A DNA stretch of 64,000 nucleotides. It comes from JARIHC01 sp035546975. Lineage in GTDB: Bacteria > Patescibacteriota > Saccharimonadia > Saccharimonadales > UBA4665. A program made the translations under genes and the position numbers. Location of the stretch: contig DASZVS010000003.1 of assembly GCA_035546975.1 (NCBI GenBank), positions 1-64,000 on the forward strand, read 5' to 3'. The notes below the pieces were generated by a model, which saw only the letters and a list, made by a program, of their open reading frames with translations, was not told the origin of the DNA and made no database searches. Shown here in pieces: positions 58,189-64,000 of the stretch (positions within the stretch are counted from its first letter, which is position 1; each line of letters begins with the position of its first letter).

Positions 58189-58235
58189 ACCCACGATTAC
58201 CCACTAACATGAGTGTACAACCCACTCTCACCCAC
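58189..58235 (-). promoter_or_regulatory. Four phased MraZ-binding boxes
   Basis: GTGGGT on the minus strand (ACCCAC on the plus) occurs at 58189, 58199, 58220 and 58230. The spacings of 10, 21 and 10 bases put all four on one face of the helix. The boxes lie between the likely transcription start and mraZ. Confidence 0.8.
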
Positions 58236-58240
58236 TTGCA

Positions 58241-58251
58241 AGCATAAAATA
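58241..58251 (-). promoter_or_regulatory. Likely mraZ -10 region
   Basis: Minus strand TATGCT (58241-58246) or TATTTT (58246-58251). Either places the start of transcription inside the MraZ boxes. No good -35 was seen. Confidence 0.35.
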
Positions 58252-58255
58252 GTAA

Positions 58256-58282
58256 AAAAGTGACGTTTTGTACGTCACTTTT
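58256..58282 (-). terminator. Intrinsic terminator of the LysM-like genes
   Basis: Ten-base arms AAAAGTGACG and CGTCACTTTT around a 7-base loop. On the minus strand the stem is followed by a run of six T, so it should stop transcripts from 58347 before the mraZ promoter. Confidence 0.75.
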
Positions 58283-58346
58283 CCACAGTTTTTCAAAATT
58301 ATTGTCTAATACGCTTTATGTGGTGTCTTGCCACATTCGCCGAACG

Positions 58347-58784
58347 CTACGGCTGCTTCCGGATAACGCGGATTAATGGCACTTGTACATGCTGGCCGCG
58401 TTGGATGGTGCCGTTGATTTCCTGCGCCTTTATATAATCATACTCGGCGTTCAAGGCCGGACCATCGCTGAAAATGTCATCCGTTCTGCCATGAACCGTA
58501 TTAGCCCGGCTGATGATATCCAGTATGCCGTCGCCGTTCTGCGCTATGACGGTCCGCCTATTTGGCATAGCTCGTAGCTGCTCCATAGTAAAGGTTCTGT
58601 CATCTTTCGCCGATGTATCGCGCTGGAGCGTCACTTTTGCCTGAGCCACTACTTCATTAATGCCCCGGGCAACTGGCGGTACAACTTCCACTGTCGCAGC
58701 TATCGCCAAAATAGCGGCAGCGGACTTACACAGATTTATTCTCCTCCACCGGGGAGCTGGGGCTTCCTGGGCATGCGCTTCCAT
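58347..58784 (-). CDS. LysM-like envelope protein (145 aa)
   Basis: A hydrophobic segment at about 19-40 (LCKSAAAILAIAATVEVVPP) acts as signal or anchor. The C-terminal part has a divergent LysM-like pattern: RTVIAQNGDGILDIISRANT and the closing GTIQRGQHVQVPLIRV. The same closing pattern occurs in the next gene (58852), so the two are probably paralogs. LysM domains bind peptidoglycan, which suits the position beside the division cluster. Assignment is by pattern only. Confidence 0.6.
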   Translation of the reverse strand: MEAHAQEAPAPRWRRINLCKSAAAILAIAATVEVVPPVARGINEVVAQAKVTLQRDTSAKDDRTFTMEQLRAMPNRRTVIAQNGDGILDIISRANTVHGRTDDIFSDGPALNAEYDYIKAQEINGTIQRGQHVQVPLIRVIRKQP

Positions 58785-58851
58785 ACAAAAGAATGCGAAT
58801 TATTAAATCCTTCACATATTAGTATACGAGCCTAGGCAAGCGTACCGAAGC

Positions 58852-59427
58852 TTAACTTTGGTTTTGGCTGTGATTATTGGGGTATTGGGCGCCGGGTATA
58901 ACCGGAACGTGTACCGTCTGCCCTTCTTGAAGCACACCGTTTTGGCCGGCAGGGGCCTGGCCATCAATAAAATGCTCGAGATTATTAAGGCGTTGTTGGG
59001 CCTCAGGGCTTGTCCAAGCATTATCAGCAATTCGCGGATCAACTGCCCGTACAGCGTCTAAAGCGCCGCCGCCTTCTGGAATCGTGTAACTAACGCGTGC
59101 ATCGCCAGGATACGGCGTAGTATCTTTCGGCTTTCCACCATCTCCCTTTGTGAGGGCGAATGCAACGAGACCGATTGCGGCAGCTGTAGCAGTAGCCCCG
59201 GCTATGCCCCATATACTGTCGCGTTCCTTCGCTTTTTGCGCTTTGACTTCCCTGTGGGTTGGGCCCGGATCACCCCATGCATCGCGGCCGTTAGCCGGCT
59301 GAGGTGCATGAGACGGAGCTGGATCGCCAGCCCTATCAGAAAAACGGCTTACCACTTTATCCCATTGAGGAGTAGCAAGGTTTTTGCGGCGTGTAGTCCG
59401 GCGTAAGCTGTTGGGATTCGAATTCAT
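58852..59427 (-). CDS. LysM-like membrane protein (191 aa)
   Basis: Basic cytoplasmic N-terminus (about 1-70), a membrane helix at about 73-92 (IWGIAGATATAAAIGLVAFAL) and an outside domain ending GVLQEGQTVHVPVIPGAQ, the divergent LysM-like end shared with the 58347 protein. A TGA-TAGGAT promoter ends six bases before the ATG. Probably an envelope protein that holds peptidoglycan. Confidence 0.6.
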   Translation of the reverse strand: MNSNPNSLRRTTRRKNLATPQWDKVVSRFSDRAGDPAPSHAPQPANGRDAWGDPGPTHREVKAQKAKERDSIWGIAGATATAAAIGLVAFALTKGDGGKPKDTTPYPGDARVSYTIPEGGGALDAVRAVDPRIADNAWTSPEAQQRLNNLEHFIDGQAPAGQNGVLQEGQTVHVPVIPGAQYPNNHSQNQS

Positions 59428-59433
59428 AGTTTT

Positions 59434-59442
59434 ATCCTATCA
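59434..59442 (-). promoter_or_regulatory. Leaderless extended -10 promoter
   Basis: Minus strand TGA plus TAGGAT (59434-59439), six bases before the ATG at 59427. Confidence 0.5.
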
Positions 59443-59464
59443 TATTTTATTAAAATGGTCAAGC

Positions 59465-59746
59465 TTATACCCTGCCGGAACGGCTGGCAGTACGCTGAAC
59501 CTCGCTATAACTAATAAAATGCGGGGCCGTCTCTTCCCGCTCACGGCGCAATTGGCTGTTATCTGTATTGTTTTCTTCGGCGAATACGAAAGCCGGTTGG
59601 TTCGGTACGACGATCTTACTATTCATATGATCTGGCAATTCGAGCATACCAACAGTTACCGCGCCGGCCATAAGCGCCGTGCCCATCTGCTGGGCCAGAT
59701 ATTTTGCCAATTCTATAGTTAATTCTTTTTTATTTTTGCGTACCAT
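59465..59746 (-). CDS. Small membrane-associated protein (93 aa)
   Basis: Starts MVRKNKKELTIELAKYLAQQ; a moderately hydrophobic segment follows at about 20-40 (MGTALMAGAVTVGMLELP) and the C-terminal half is polar. No family recognised. The open frame extends to 59815, but a strong promoter (59754-59782) lies within that extension and ends seven bases before the ATG at 59746, which fixes the start. Confidence 0.6.
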   Translation of the reverse strand: MVRKNKKELTIELAKYLAQQMGTALMAGAVTVGMLELPDHMNSKIVVPNQPAFVFAEENNTDNSQLRREREETAPHFISYSEVQRTASRSGRV

Positions 59747-59753
59747 AGATGAT

Positions 59754-59782
59754 ATATTAGCAAATTTTACCAATTTTGTCAA
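59754..59782 (-). promoter_or_regulatory. Strong leaderless promoter with consensus -35
   Basis: Minus strand TTGACA (59777-59782), 17-base spacer that ends in TGC, TAATAT (59754-59759) and seven bases to the ATG at 59746. The clearest leaderless promoter in the window. Confidence 0.8.
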
Positions 59783-59856
59783 TCTTATGTCATTCACATA
59801 TGTTCGAGAGTCCATAGCTCAATACAGCTTGCGATGAAAATCGAGCACCGAACGAA

Positions 59857-59876
59857 ACCGTATTTAACGATACGGT
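59857..59876 (-). terminator. Hairpin downstream of the aldo/keto reductase gene
   Basis: ACCGTAT and ATACGGT form 7-base arms around a 6-base loop, about 50 bases after the end of the minus-strand reductase gene. No long T-run, so only a candidate terminator. Confidence 0.35.
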
Positions 59877-59927
59877 GGGTAAGGCGTGAAGATTTCCGCG
59901 CAAGATGCGAAGAGATATGGGCTCGGG

Positions 59928-60746
59928 CTAGCCCATGCCGGCCGGATCCCAGGTAACCCGTTCCCCATCGCTAATTTTATTTAGTGCGTCCATATCGGCA
60001 GCCTCGAGTTCAAAATCGAAAATGTCGAAGTTGCTACGAATGTGATCGGGGTTGGTCGAGCGCGGCAACGGCAGCGTGCCATGTTCGACGCACCACCGCA
60101 GGACTACCTGCTGGGGTGATACATCGAGCCGTTTTGCAATTTCCTGGGCCGGTTGCGCACCCGATTGGCTGAGACGGCTAAGCGGGCTATACGCCTCGAT
60201 GAGAATGTCATGTTCGGCGCAGTATTCCAAAAGCGCTTTTTGCTGGTCGTATATAAACGGGTGGAATTCAACTTGATTTACTGCGGGGATTAACTCGCTT
60301 CGGCCCATAAGATCATCGAGATGCTCCACGGTGTAATTGCTTACCCCGGCAGCTTTTATGTGGCCGTCTTGCAGCAGCTGCCCAAAGGCCCGCCAGCTGT
60401 CGTGCCGCTTAGAAGTCGCCGGCCAATGAATAAGGTACAGATCTAGATAATCGAGCCCAAGCTTTTCCAGGGATGACTCGCAAGCTTTTATCGTACGGTC
60501 GTAACCCTGGTCGTCATTCCACAGTTTAGTAGTTATAAAAAGATCTTCACGCGGGATGCCCGATTCCCGGATGGCCTCGCCGACACCGCGTTCATTGCCG
60601 TAGATACGTGCAGTATCAATTACCCGGTAGCCGGCCTCCAAGGCGGCAAGCACCATATCCTTAGCGGCGCTATCAGGCGTAATTTGCCAGGTACCGAAAC
60701 CGATAGCCGGCACCTGCTGCCCCGTATTAAGCTTAAAGTGCTTCAT
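59928..60746 (-). CDS. Aldo/keto reductase
   Basis: NADPH-dependent reductase of the 2,5-diketo-D-gluconate reductase group, 272 residues. The catalytic tetrad is Asp44, Tyr49 (DTARIYGNE), Lys74 (ITTKLW) and His107 (LYLIHWP). The cofactor end has PLPRSTNPDHIRSNF. NADPH from the pentose phosphate operon could feed it. Overlaps the MBL-fold gene start by four bases, forming an operon. Natural substrate unknown. Confidence 0.93.
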   Translation of the reverse strand: MKHFKLNTGQQVPAIGFGTWQITPDSAAKDMVLAALEAGYRVIDTARIYGNERGVGEAIRESGIPREDLFITTKLWNDDQGYDRTIKACESSLEKLGLDYLDLYLIHWPATSKRHDSWRAFGQLLQDGHIKAAGVSNYTVEHLDDLMGRSELIPAVNQVEFHPFIYDQQKALLEYCAEHDILIEAYSPLSRLSQSGAQPAQEIAKRLDVSPQQVVLRWCVEHGTLPLPRSTNPDHIRSNFDIFDFELEAADMDALNKISDGERVTWDPAGMG

Positions 60747-61387
60747 GATTCGCCTCCCTCCAGATCAATCTCGACCGGCTCGCCGGTCTGCAGCTTATAA
60801 AACGTTATGCCCTGCTCCCCGAGGATGCGCTCGAAGGTGTCGTACATCTGATTTCTGGCCGCATCATTCCAATGCCAATCATGAATCGGCAGCACATGTT
60901 TGGGTTTCAGCTCCATTGCCAGGTTAATGGCTTTGATACTGCTGCCCCATGGAGCTGTCACCGGTAGGGCCAAAATCTGCTTCGTCTCGCTAAAGCTATG
61001 GCTGTCGCCGGGATCGGTGAAAACGTCCAGGTAATGTATGCCTACCTCTTCCGGTAGCGGGAAAAGCGGCTCCACGCTTTCGTGCGGCGAATTGAAAAAG
61101 CTCACACCTGACGGTGGCGTATCGCTTGCAGTGATTGATTCCGCAGCCAGTTGGTCGACAACGGCCGGAGTGCTAGTAATGCGCACATCCGGGAATTTAT
61201 CTACCAGTTTCTTTATAAACGGTACGCTGCAGTGATCGGCGTGCTCATGGGTTATGAAAATGTCATCGAGGCGTTCCAGCTTATCTACGTTGAACGCTTC
61301 TTCACTCATTGATCCGGGATCAAAGATTGCTACGCGGTCTGGGGTTTCTACTAGTAAACATGCATGAACGAACTTCGTGAATTTCAC
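60743..61387 (-). CDS. MBL-fold metal-dependent hydrolase (UlaG-like)
   Basis: 214 residues. The metal-binding motif THEHADHCS, the later His in NSPHES and PIHDWHW, and the Asp in VFTDPGDSH fit a UlaG/RNase Z-type fold. Start is GTG at 61387, with GAGGAGG about nine bases upstream and a TATACA box at leader distance. First gene of the operon with the aldo/keto reductase. Substrate unknown. Confidence 0.85.
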   Translation of the reverse strand: MKFTKFVHACLLVETPDRVAIFDPGSMSEEAFNVDKLERLDDIFITHEHADHCSVPFIKKLVDKFPDVRITSTPAVVDQLAAESITASDTPPSGVSFFNSPHESVEPLFPLPEEVGIHYLDVFTDPGDSHSFSETKQILALPVTAPWGSSIKAINLAMELKPKHVLPIHDWHWNDAARNQMYDTFERILGEQGITFYKLQTGEPVEIDLEGGES

Positions 61388-61462
61388 GTCTGGTGCCTCC
61401 TCTGTGTTGATTGATATATTTATTGTATAGCAACTGAGGCTGTAGGCTGTAAAAAATATAAC

Positions 61463-62194
61463 CTAGCGATACTCAGGGTTCTCGAAGTCGAAACGGGCGC
61501 CAGCATCCCACTCGGAACGCTGGTTGCCTTCGGCCGGAATGCCGCCAGTATCTTTGAGCATTTTTGCGAGATGCATAAGGTTCCAGGTCATGAACGTGGT
61601 ATTACGGTTCGTGAAGTCATTATCGAACCCTTCTTTGCTGCCGTCTTCGCGGTCATCACCGTAGCTGGGGCCCGGGCCGGCTTCACCGATCCAACCGGCA
61701 TCGGCTTGCGGCGGGATGGTGCAGCCAAGATGCTGCAAGCTATACAAAACATCCATTGCGCAGTGCTTGATGCCATCTTCATTGCCGGTAATAAGACAGC
61801 CGCCAACTTTGCCGTAAAAGGCGTACTGGCCTTGTTCATTGAGAATGCTGCTGCAGGCATACAGACGCTCGATAACTTTCTTAGTTTGGCTGCTATTGTC
61901 GCCTAGCCAGATAGGACCTGCCAAAATAATAATGTCCGTTGCTTTCACCCGCTCAAAAATTTCCGGCCATTCATCTTGATTCCAGCCGTGTTCACGCATA
62001 TCCGGCCAAACCCCGGTCGCTATATCTGGGTGGTCAATAGTCCGGATCACCTCCGTTTTGACTCCATGTTTTTCCATGATGCCCTGGCTGATGTTGATGA
62101 GCCGTTCGGTGTGGCTTGGTTCGGGCGACTTGCTAAGCGTGCCATTAAAGATAATTGCCGTTAATTCTGAAAAGTCCCAATCGCTATCTGCCAT
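61463..62194 (-). CDS. Flavodoxin-fold NAD(P)H-dependent oxidoreductase
   Basis: 243 residues in the NADPH-dependent FMN reductase/flavodoxin family. The FMN-binding region reads IILAGPIWLGDNSSQTKKVI and ITGNEDGIKHC. An AGGAGGG ribosome site lies a few bases before the ATG, and TATACT further up gives a normal leader. Likely acts in electron transfer or quinone detoxification. Possibly linked to the neighbouring reductase, but on a separate transcript. Confidence 0.87.
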   Translation of the reverse strand: MADSDWDFSELTAIIFNGTLSKSPEPSHTERLINISQGIMEKHGVKTEVIRTIDHPDIATGVWPDMREHGWNQDEWPEIFERVKATDIIILAGPIWLGDNSSQTKKVIERLYACSSILNEQGQYAFYGKVGGCLITGNEDGIKHCAMDVLYSLQHLGCTIPPQADAGWIGEAGPGPSYGDDREDGSKEGFDNDFTNRNTTFMTWNLMHLAKMLKDTGGIPAEGNQRSEWDAGARFDFENPEYR

Positions 62195-62240
62195 ATTACC
62201 CTCCTAGATGCCTGCTACTTATTTTCAGTATACGCCTATG

Positions 62241-62807
62241 CTATTTTTTCTTGCGATCGTGATATGCCAGCTGGCGGCGTTTTTGGTCGAGACGGATAAT
62301 TTTCTTTTCAAATGGCTTTAATAGGCTGGAATACTGCCAGTTCGGCGTCATTATATACGCCAGTTTGCCTTGCTCGTCGAGGTACTCGGCCAGGCTGAAA
62401 AAATCGCCGTCGCCGGAAACGATGATTGCCTGTTCGTAGTTCGGCAGCTCTTTCATAGCGTACAGCACTAGTTCGGCATCGACATTGCCTTTAATCTGAT
62501 GCTTGTCTTTATCGTCTTTCTGATCTTTATTGGCAGCTTCGGCTTCAGCCTTATTCGCTGTAGTTGTTACGTCAATCGTAGGTTTCAGTACTACTAAAAA
62601 CCCAAGTTCATACATATATTCGTAGAGTGATTCGTTTTCACTCATATAACCTATGAACATGAAAGCCTTGGTTACTCCGTATTTATCCTGCAGGAATTTA
62701 CGGAATTTACGCCAGTCGACCTTCCAGCCCATACGCTGGGATCCGAGATTTAAGTTCTGGCTATCAATAAATGCATAGGTGTTCGGTTTATTTTTCTTCT
62801 GTGCCAT
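62241..62807 (-). CDS. NYN-domain protein (LabA/DUF88-like)
   Basis: 188 residues with the PIN-like NYN fold. The acidic site is formed by Asp in AFIDSQN, Asp in KGNVDAELVLYA and the Asp pair in VSGDGDFFSL. NYN proteins are usually RNases. A Lys-rich loop (NKDQKDDKDKHQ) interrupts the middle, and the tail is basic. A TATAGA hexamer ends five bases before the ATG, so the gene may also be leaderless. Confidence 0.85.
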   Translation of the reverse strand: MAQKKNKPNTYAFIDSQNLNLGSQRMGWKVDWRKFRKFLQDKYGVTKAFMFIGYMSENESLYEYMYELGFLVVLKPTIDVTTTANKAEAEAANKDQKDDKDKHQIKGNVDAELVLYAMKELPNYEQAIIVSGDGDFFSLAEYLDEQGKLAYIMTPNWQYSSLLKPFEKKIIRLDQKRRQLAYHDRKKK

Positions 62808-62836
62808 ATCTGTCTATAGTTTACACTATCGGTTTA

Positions 62837-63562
62837 TTACGATGCTGAAGGATCGCTAGGAGTACCGCTCAACCAGTCGGCGATGGCCTTTTGGTAAGCG
62901 ACCACGCGGCTACGCTCATTCAAAAACTGCGTCATTCTGTGCGTTAAGCCCTCAGCGACATATTGGTCGGCATTGAAAGCGCGGATATACGCGTCCGAGG
63001 TAACCCGCGGGATTTCTTCATCCAGCTCATGCACTACTACCAGTGCTTTGCCGTGGAAATTGCCGGAACCGGCAAATATGGGGTTTCGGCTGATGGCAGC
63101 GGCATCTTGCCGGTATACTTCCTTGTTCTCTTCGCGGTCGATATTGCCCCATTTCATATAAAAATTTTCCGGGCGGTAGATAGCCGGCGCACGCAAAACC
63201 AGCTTGTGCACCGGGCGGTAAGATGCAAGATAAGCCGCTAAATACCCGCCGTAACTGGTGCCCATAACATTAATAGCCTTGCCCGGATAATTTGTAACGA
63301 GCCAATCAAAGGCCGTCAGTACATCGAGAAAATTTTGCGCCGGCATGAGATCCGGCAACCGGAACGGGCTTTCGCCGTGGCCGGCCAGATCTACAACCAG
63401 CGCCCCCATACCGGTCATACCAGTGATAGCACCGACTATGTCCTGGTAATTCTCTTTGTTCGAGGACCAGCCCGGAATAACAAGCAAGACTTCGTCTTTT
63501 TCGCCATCGTACCAATCGGCCGCCAGCTCATATCCAACGCACGGAATTTTCAGGCTTTGCAT
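62837..63562 (-). CDS. Alpha/beta hydrolase
   Basis: 241 residues from ATG 63562 (MQSLKIPCVGYELAADW). Nucleophile Ser in GTSYGGYLAAY, an Asp/Glu in VHELDEEIP and His in GLTHRMTQF give a plausible triad; the oxyanion loop is IPGWSSNKENY. Resembles dipeptidyl-peptidase/esterase-like hydrolases. The frame extends to TTG at 63586, but TGG-TATTAT ends exactly seven bases before the ATG at 63562. Substrate unknown. Confidence 0.83.
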   Translation of the reverse strand: MQSLKIPCVGYELAADWYDGEKDEVLLVIPGWSSNKENYQDIVGAITGMTGMGALVVDLAGHGESPFRLPDLMPAQNFLDVLTAFDWLVTNYPGKAINVMGTSYGGYLAAYLASYRPVHKLVLRAPAIYRPENFYMKWGNIDREENKEVYRQDAAAISRNPIFAGSGNFHGKALVVVHELDEEIPRVTSDAYIRAFNADQYVAEGLTHRMTQFLNERSRVVAYQKAIADWLSGTPSDPSAS

Positions 63563-63569
63563 TGGTTCA

Positions 63570-63578
63570 ATAATACCA
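63570..63578 (-). promoter_or_regulatory. Leaderless extended -10 promoter of the hydrolase
   Basis: Minus strand TGG plus TATTAT (63570-63575), seven bases before the ATG at 63562. Confidence 0.6.
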
Positions 63579-63607
63579 CTCTTCAAGCCGCCGAACAGAC
63601 CCGTCTT

Positions 63608-64000
63608 TTAGGAATTTTTGATAATGGTTCCGAGCATCCGCTCAGCGTACCTTTGGAAAAGCGTCACGATTGCCTCTTGGGATTCTGCTTCGTGCAAGGC
63701 CATGGCTTTAACTTTTGAAATTGCCAGTATGTGTTCCTGGGTACGAGTATCATATTCGTGCAGCATAAAGGCCGGATGATCCATAAGCGAGCGGATTGGT
63801 AGCGGATGCAGCTCTATCGCGCCGCCGACTACTAGAATTCCGGCATGATTAGCCGGTTCCCTGAGCGTATGCAAAACTTTGCCGAGCTCCAACTGCGACT
63901 GGCCGGGGCCGTCCAGCGTCCAGTCAATAAGTTCCGGCGCCTTGCCGAAAATATTGGCGGCGACACCCTGGATTTTTACGGCATCTTTGGGCCGTAAGCC
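63608..64000 (-). CDS. 3' part of an unrecognised gene (open at the window edge)
   Basis: An open frame enters from the right edge and stops at 63608, giving at least 130 residues. The codon at 63890-63892 is a TTG inside the frame and is not taken as a start, because the upstream 36 codons read as protein (for example VAANIFGKAPELIDWTLDG). Visible text such as LVVGGAIELHPLPIRSLMDHP suggests a metabolic enzyme, but no family was recognised. Confidence 0.6.
   Translation of the reverse strand, partial: GLRPKDAVKIQGVAANIFGKAPELIDWTLDGPGQSQLELGKVLHTLREPANHAGILVVGGAIELHPLPIRSLMDHPAFMLHEYDTRTQEHILAISKVKAMALHEAESQEAIVTLFQRYAERMLGTIIKNS

Overview
The window is a dense bacterial chromosome segment of roughly even base composition. 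It reads with the standard code: TGA ends many genes and takes part in ATGA and TGATG start/stop overlaps, which argues against Gracilibacteria/SR1. A Patescibacteria/CPR member, most likely Candidatus Saccharibacteria (TM7), fits best. The reasons are a monoderm-type envelope set (sortase, MarP-like protease, VKOR, PEGA and LysM-like proteins), a single GluRS, an oxidative pentose phosphate cassette, many small lineage-specific proteins, a reduced division cluster and very widespread leaderless promoters. No rRNA or phylogenetic marker was searched, so the assignment is an inference.

Layout. 1-9.4 kb: end of an acidic-tailed protein, Mn-type superoxide dismutase, a tandem pair of archaeal-type PurP ligases divergent from a long-form GMP synthase, a protein with HNH-associated repeats, and the pgl-gnd-zwf operon. 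9.4-15.4 kb: MarP-like protease with VKOR, an NRAMP-type transporter with a gamma-glutamylcyclotransferase-like gene, and a MacB-type ABC exporter. 15.4-26 kb: tRNA-Ser with a duplicated 3' end, a membrane-anchored two-AAA+ Clp-like ATPase, pyrH, a repair/housecleaning operon (xth, MazG-like, proline iminopeptidase-like), a HAD/hydrolase/NnrD-like operon and tRNA-Leu. 26-39 kb: sortase, PEGA protein, gltX, a DUF3048 protein, two histidine kinases and two response regulators (one with a very long low-complexity tail), and tRNA-Glu. 39-48.8 kb: pseudouridine synthase, der, pth, a small sugar-phosphate transferase, a 0.5 kb block of structured non-coding sequence, dprA, several very small proteins, topA and a sigma-region-4/HARE-HTH protein. 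49.5-58.2 kb, minus strand: mraZ-rsmH-ftsL-ftsI-mraY-ftsW-murG-ftsQ without the mur ligases. 58.3-64 kb: two LysM-like envelope proteins, a small membrane protein, an aldo/keto reductase, an MBL-fold hydrolase, a flavodoxin-like protein, a NYN-domain protein, an alpha/beta hydrolase and a truncated gene.

The most consistent unlisted signal is promoter architecture. At least sixteen genes have a -10 hexamer (often with the extended TGN motif) that ends 6-8 nt before the start codon, so transcription should begin at the ATG itself. This decides several starts, including guaA, pth, dprA, the 59465 gene and the terminal hydrolase. It also reveals short genes such as a 22-residue ORF at 43930 coupled to a 57-residue membrane protein. 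A second class of genes (sodA, murG, the MBL and flavodoxin genes) has clear Shine-Dalgarno sites. Other notable items are the structured block at 42.5-42.96 kb, an 8-bp-arm palindrome on the NRAMP transcription start, four phased MraZ boxes, the tRNA-Ser 3' duplication, and a gene with a consensus promoter but no ordinary start codon (34.9-35.7 kb).
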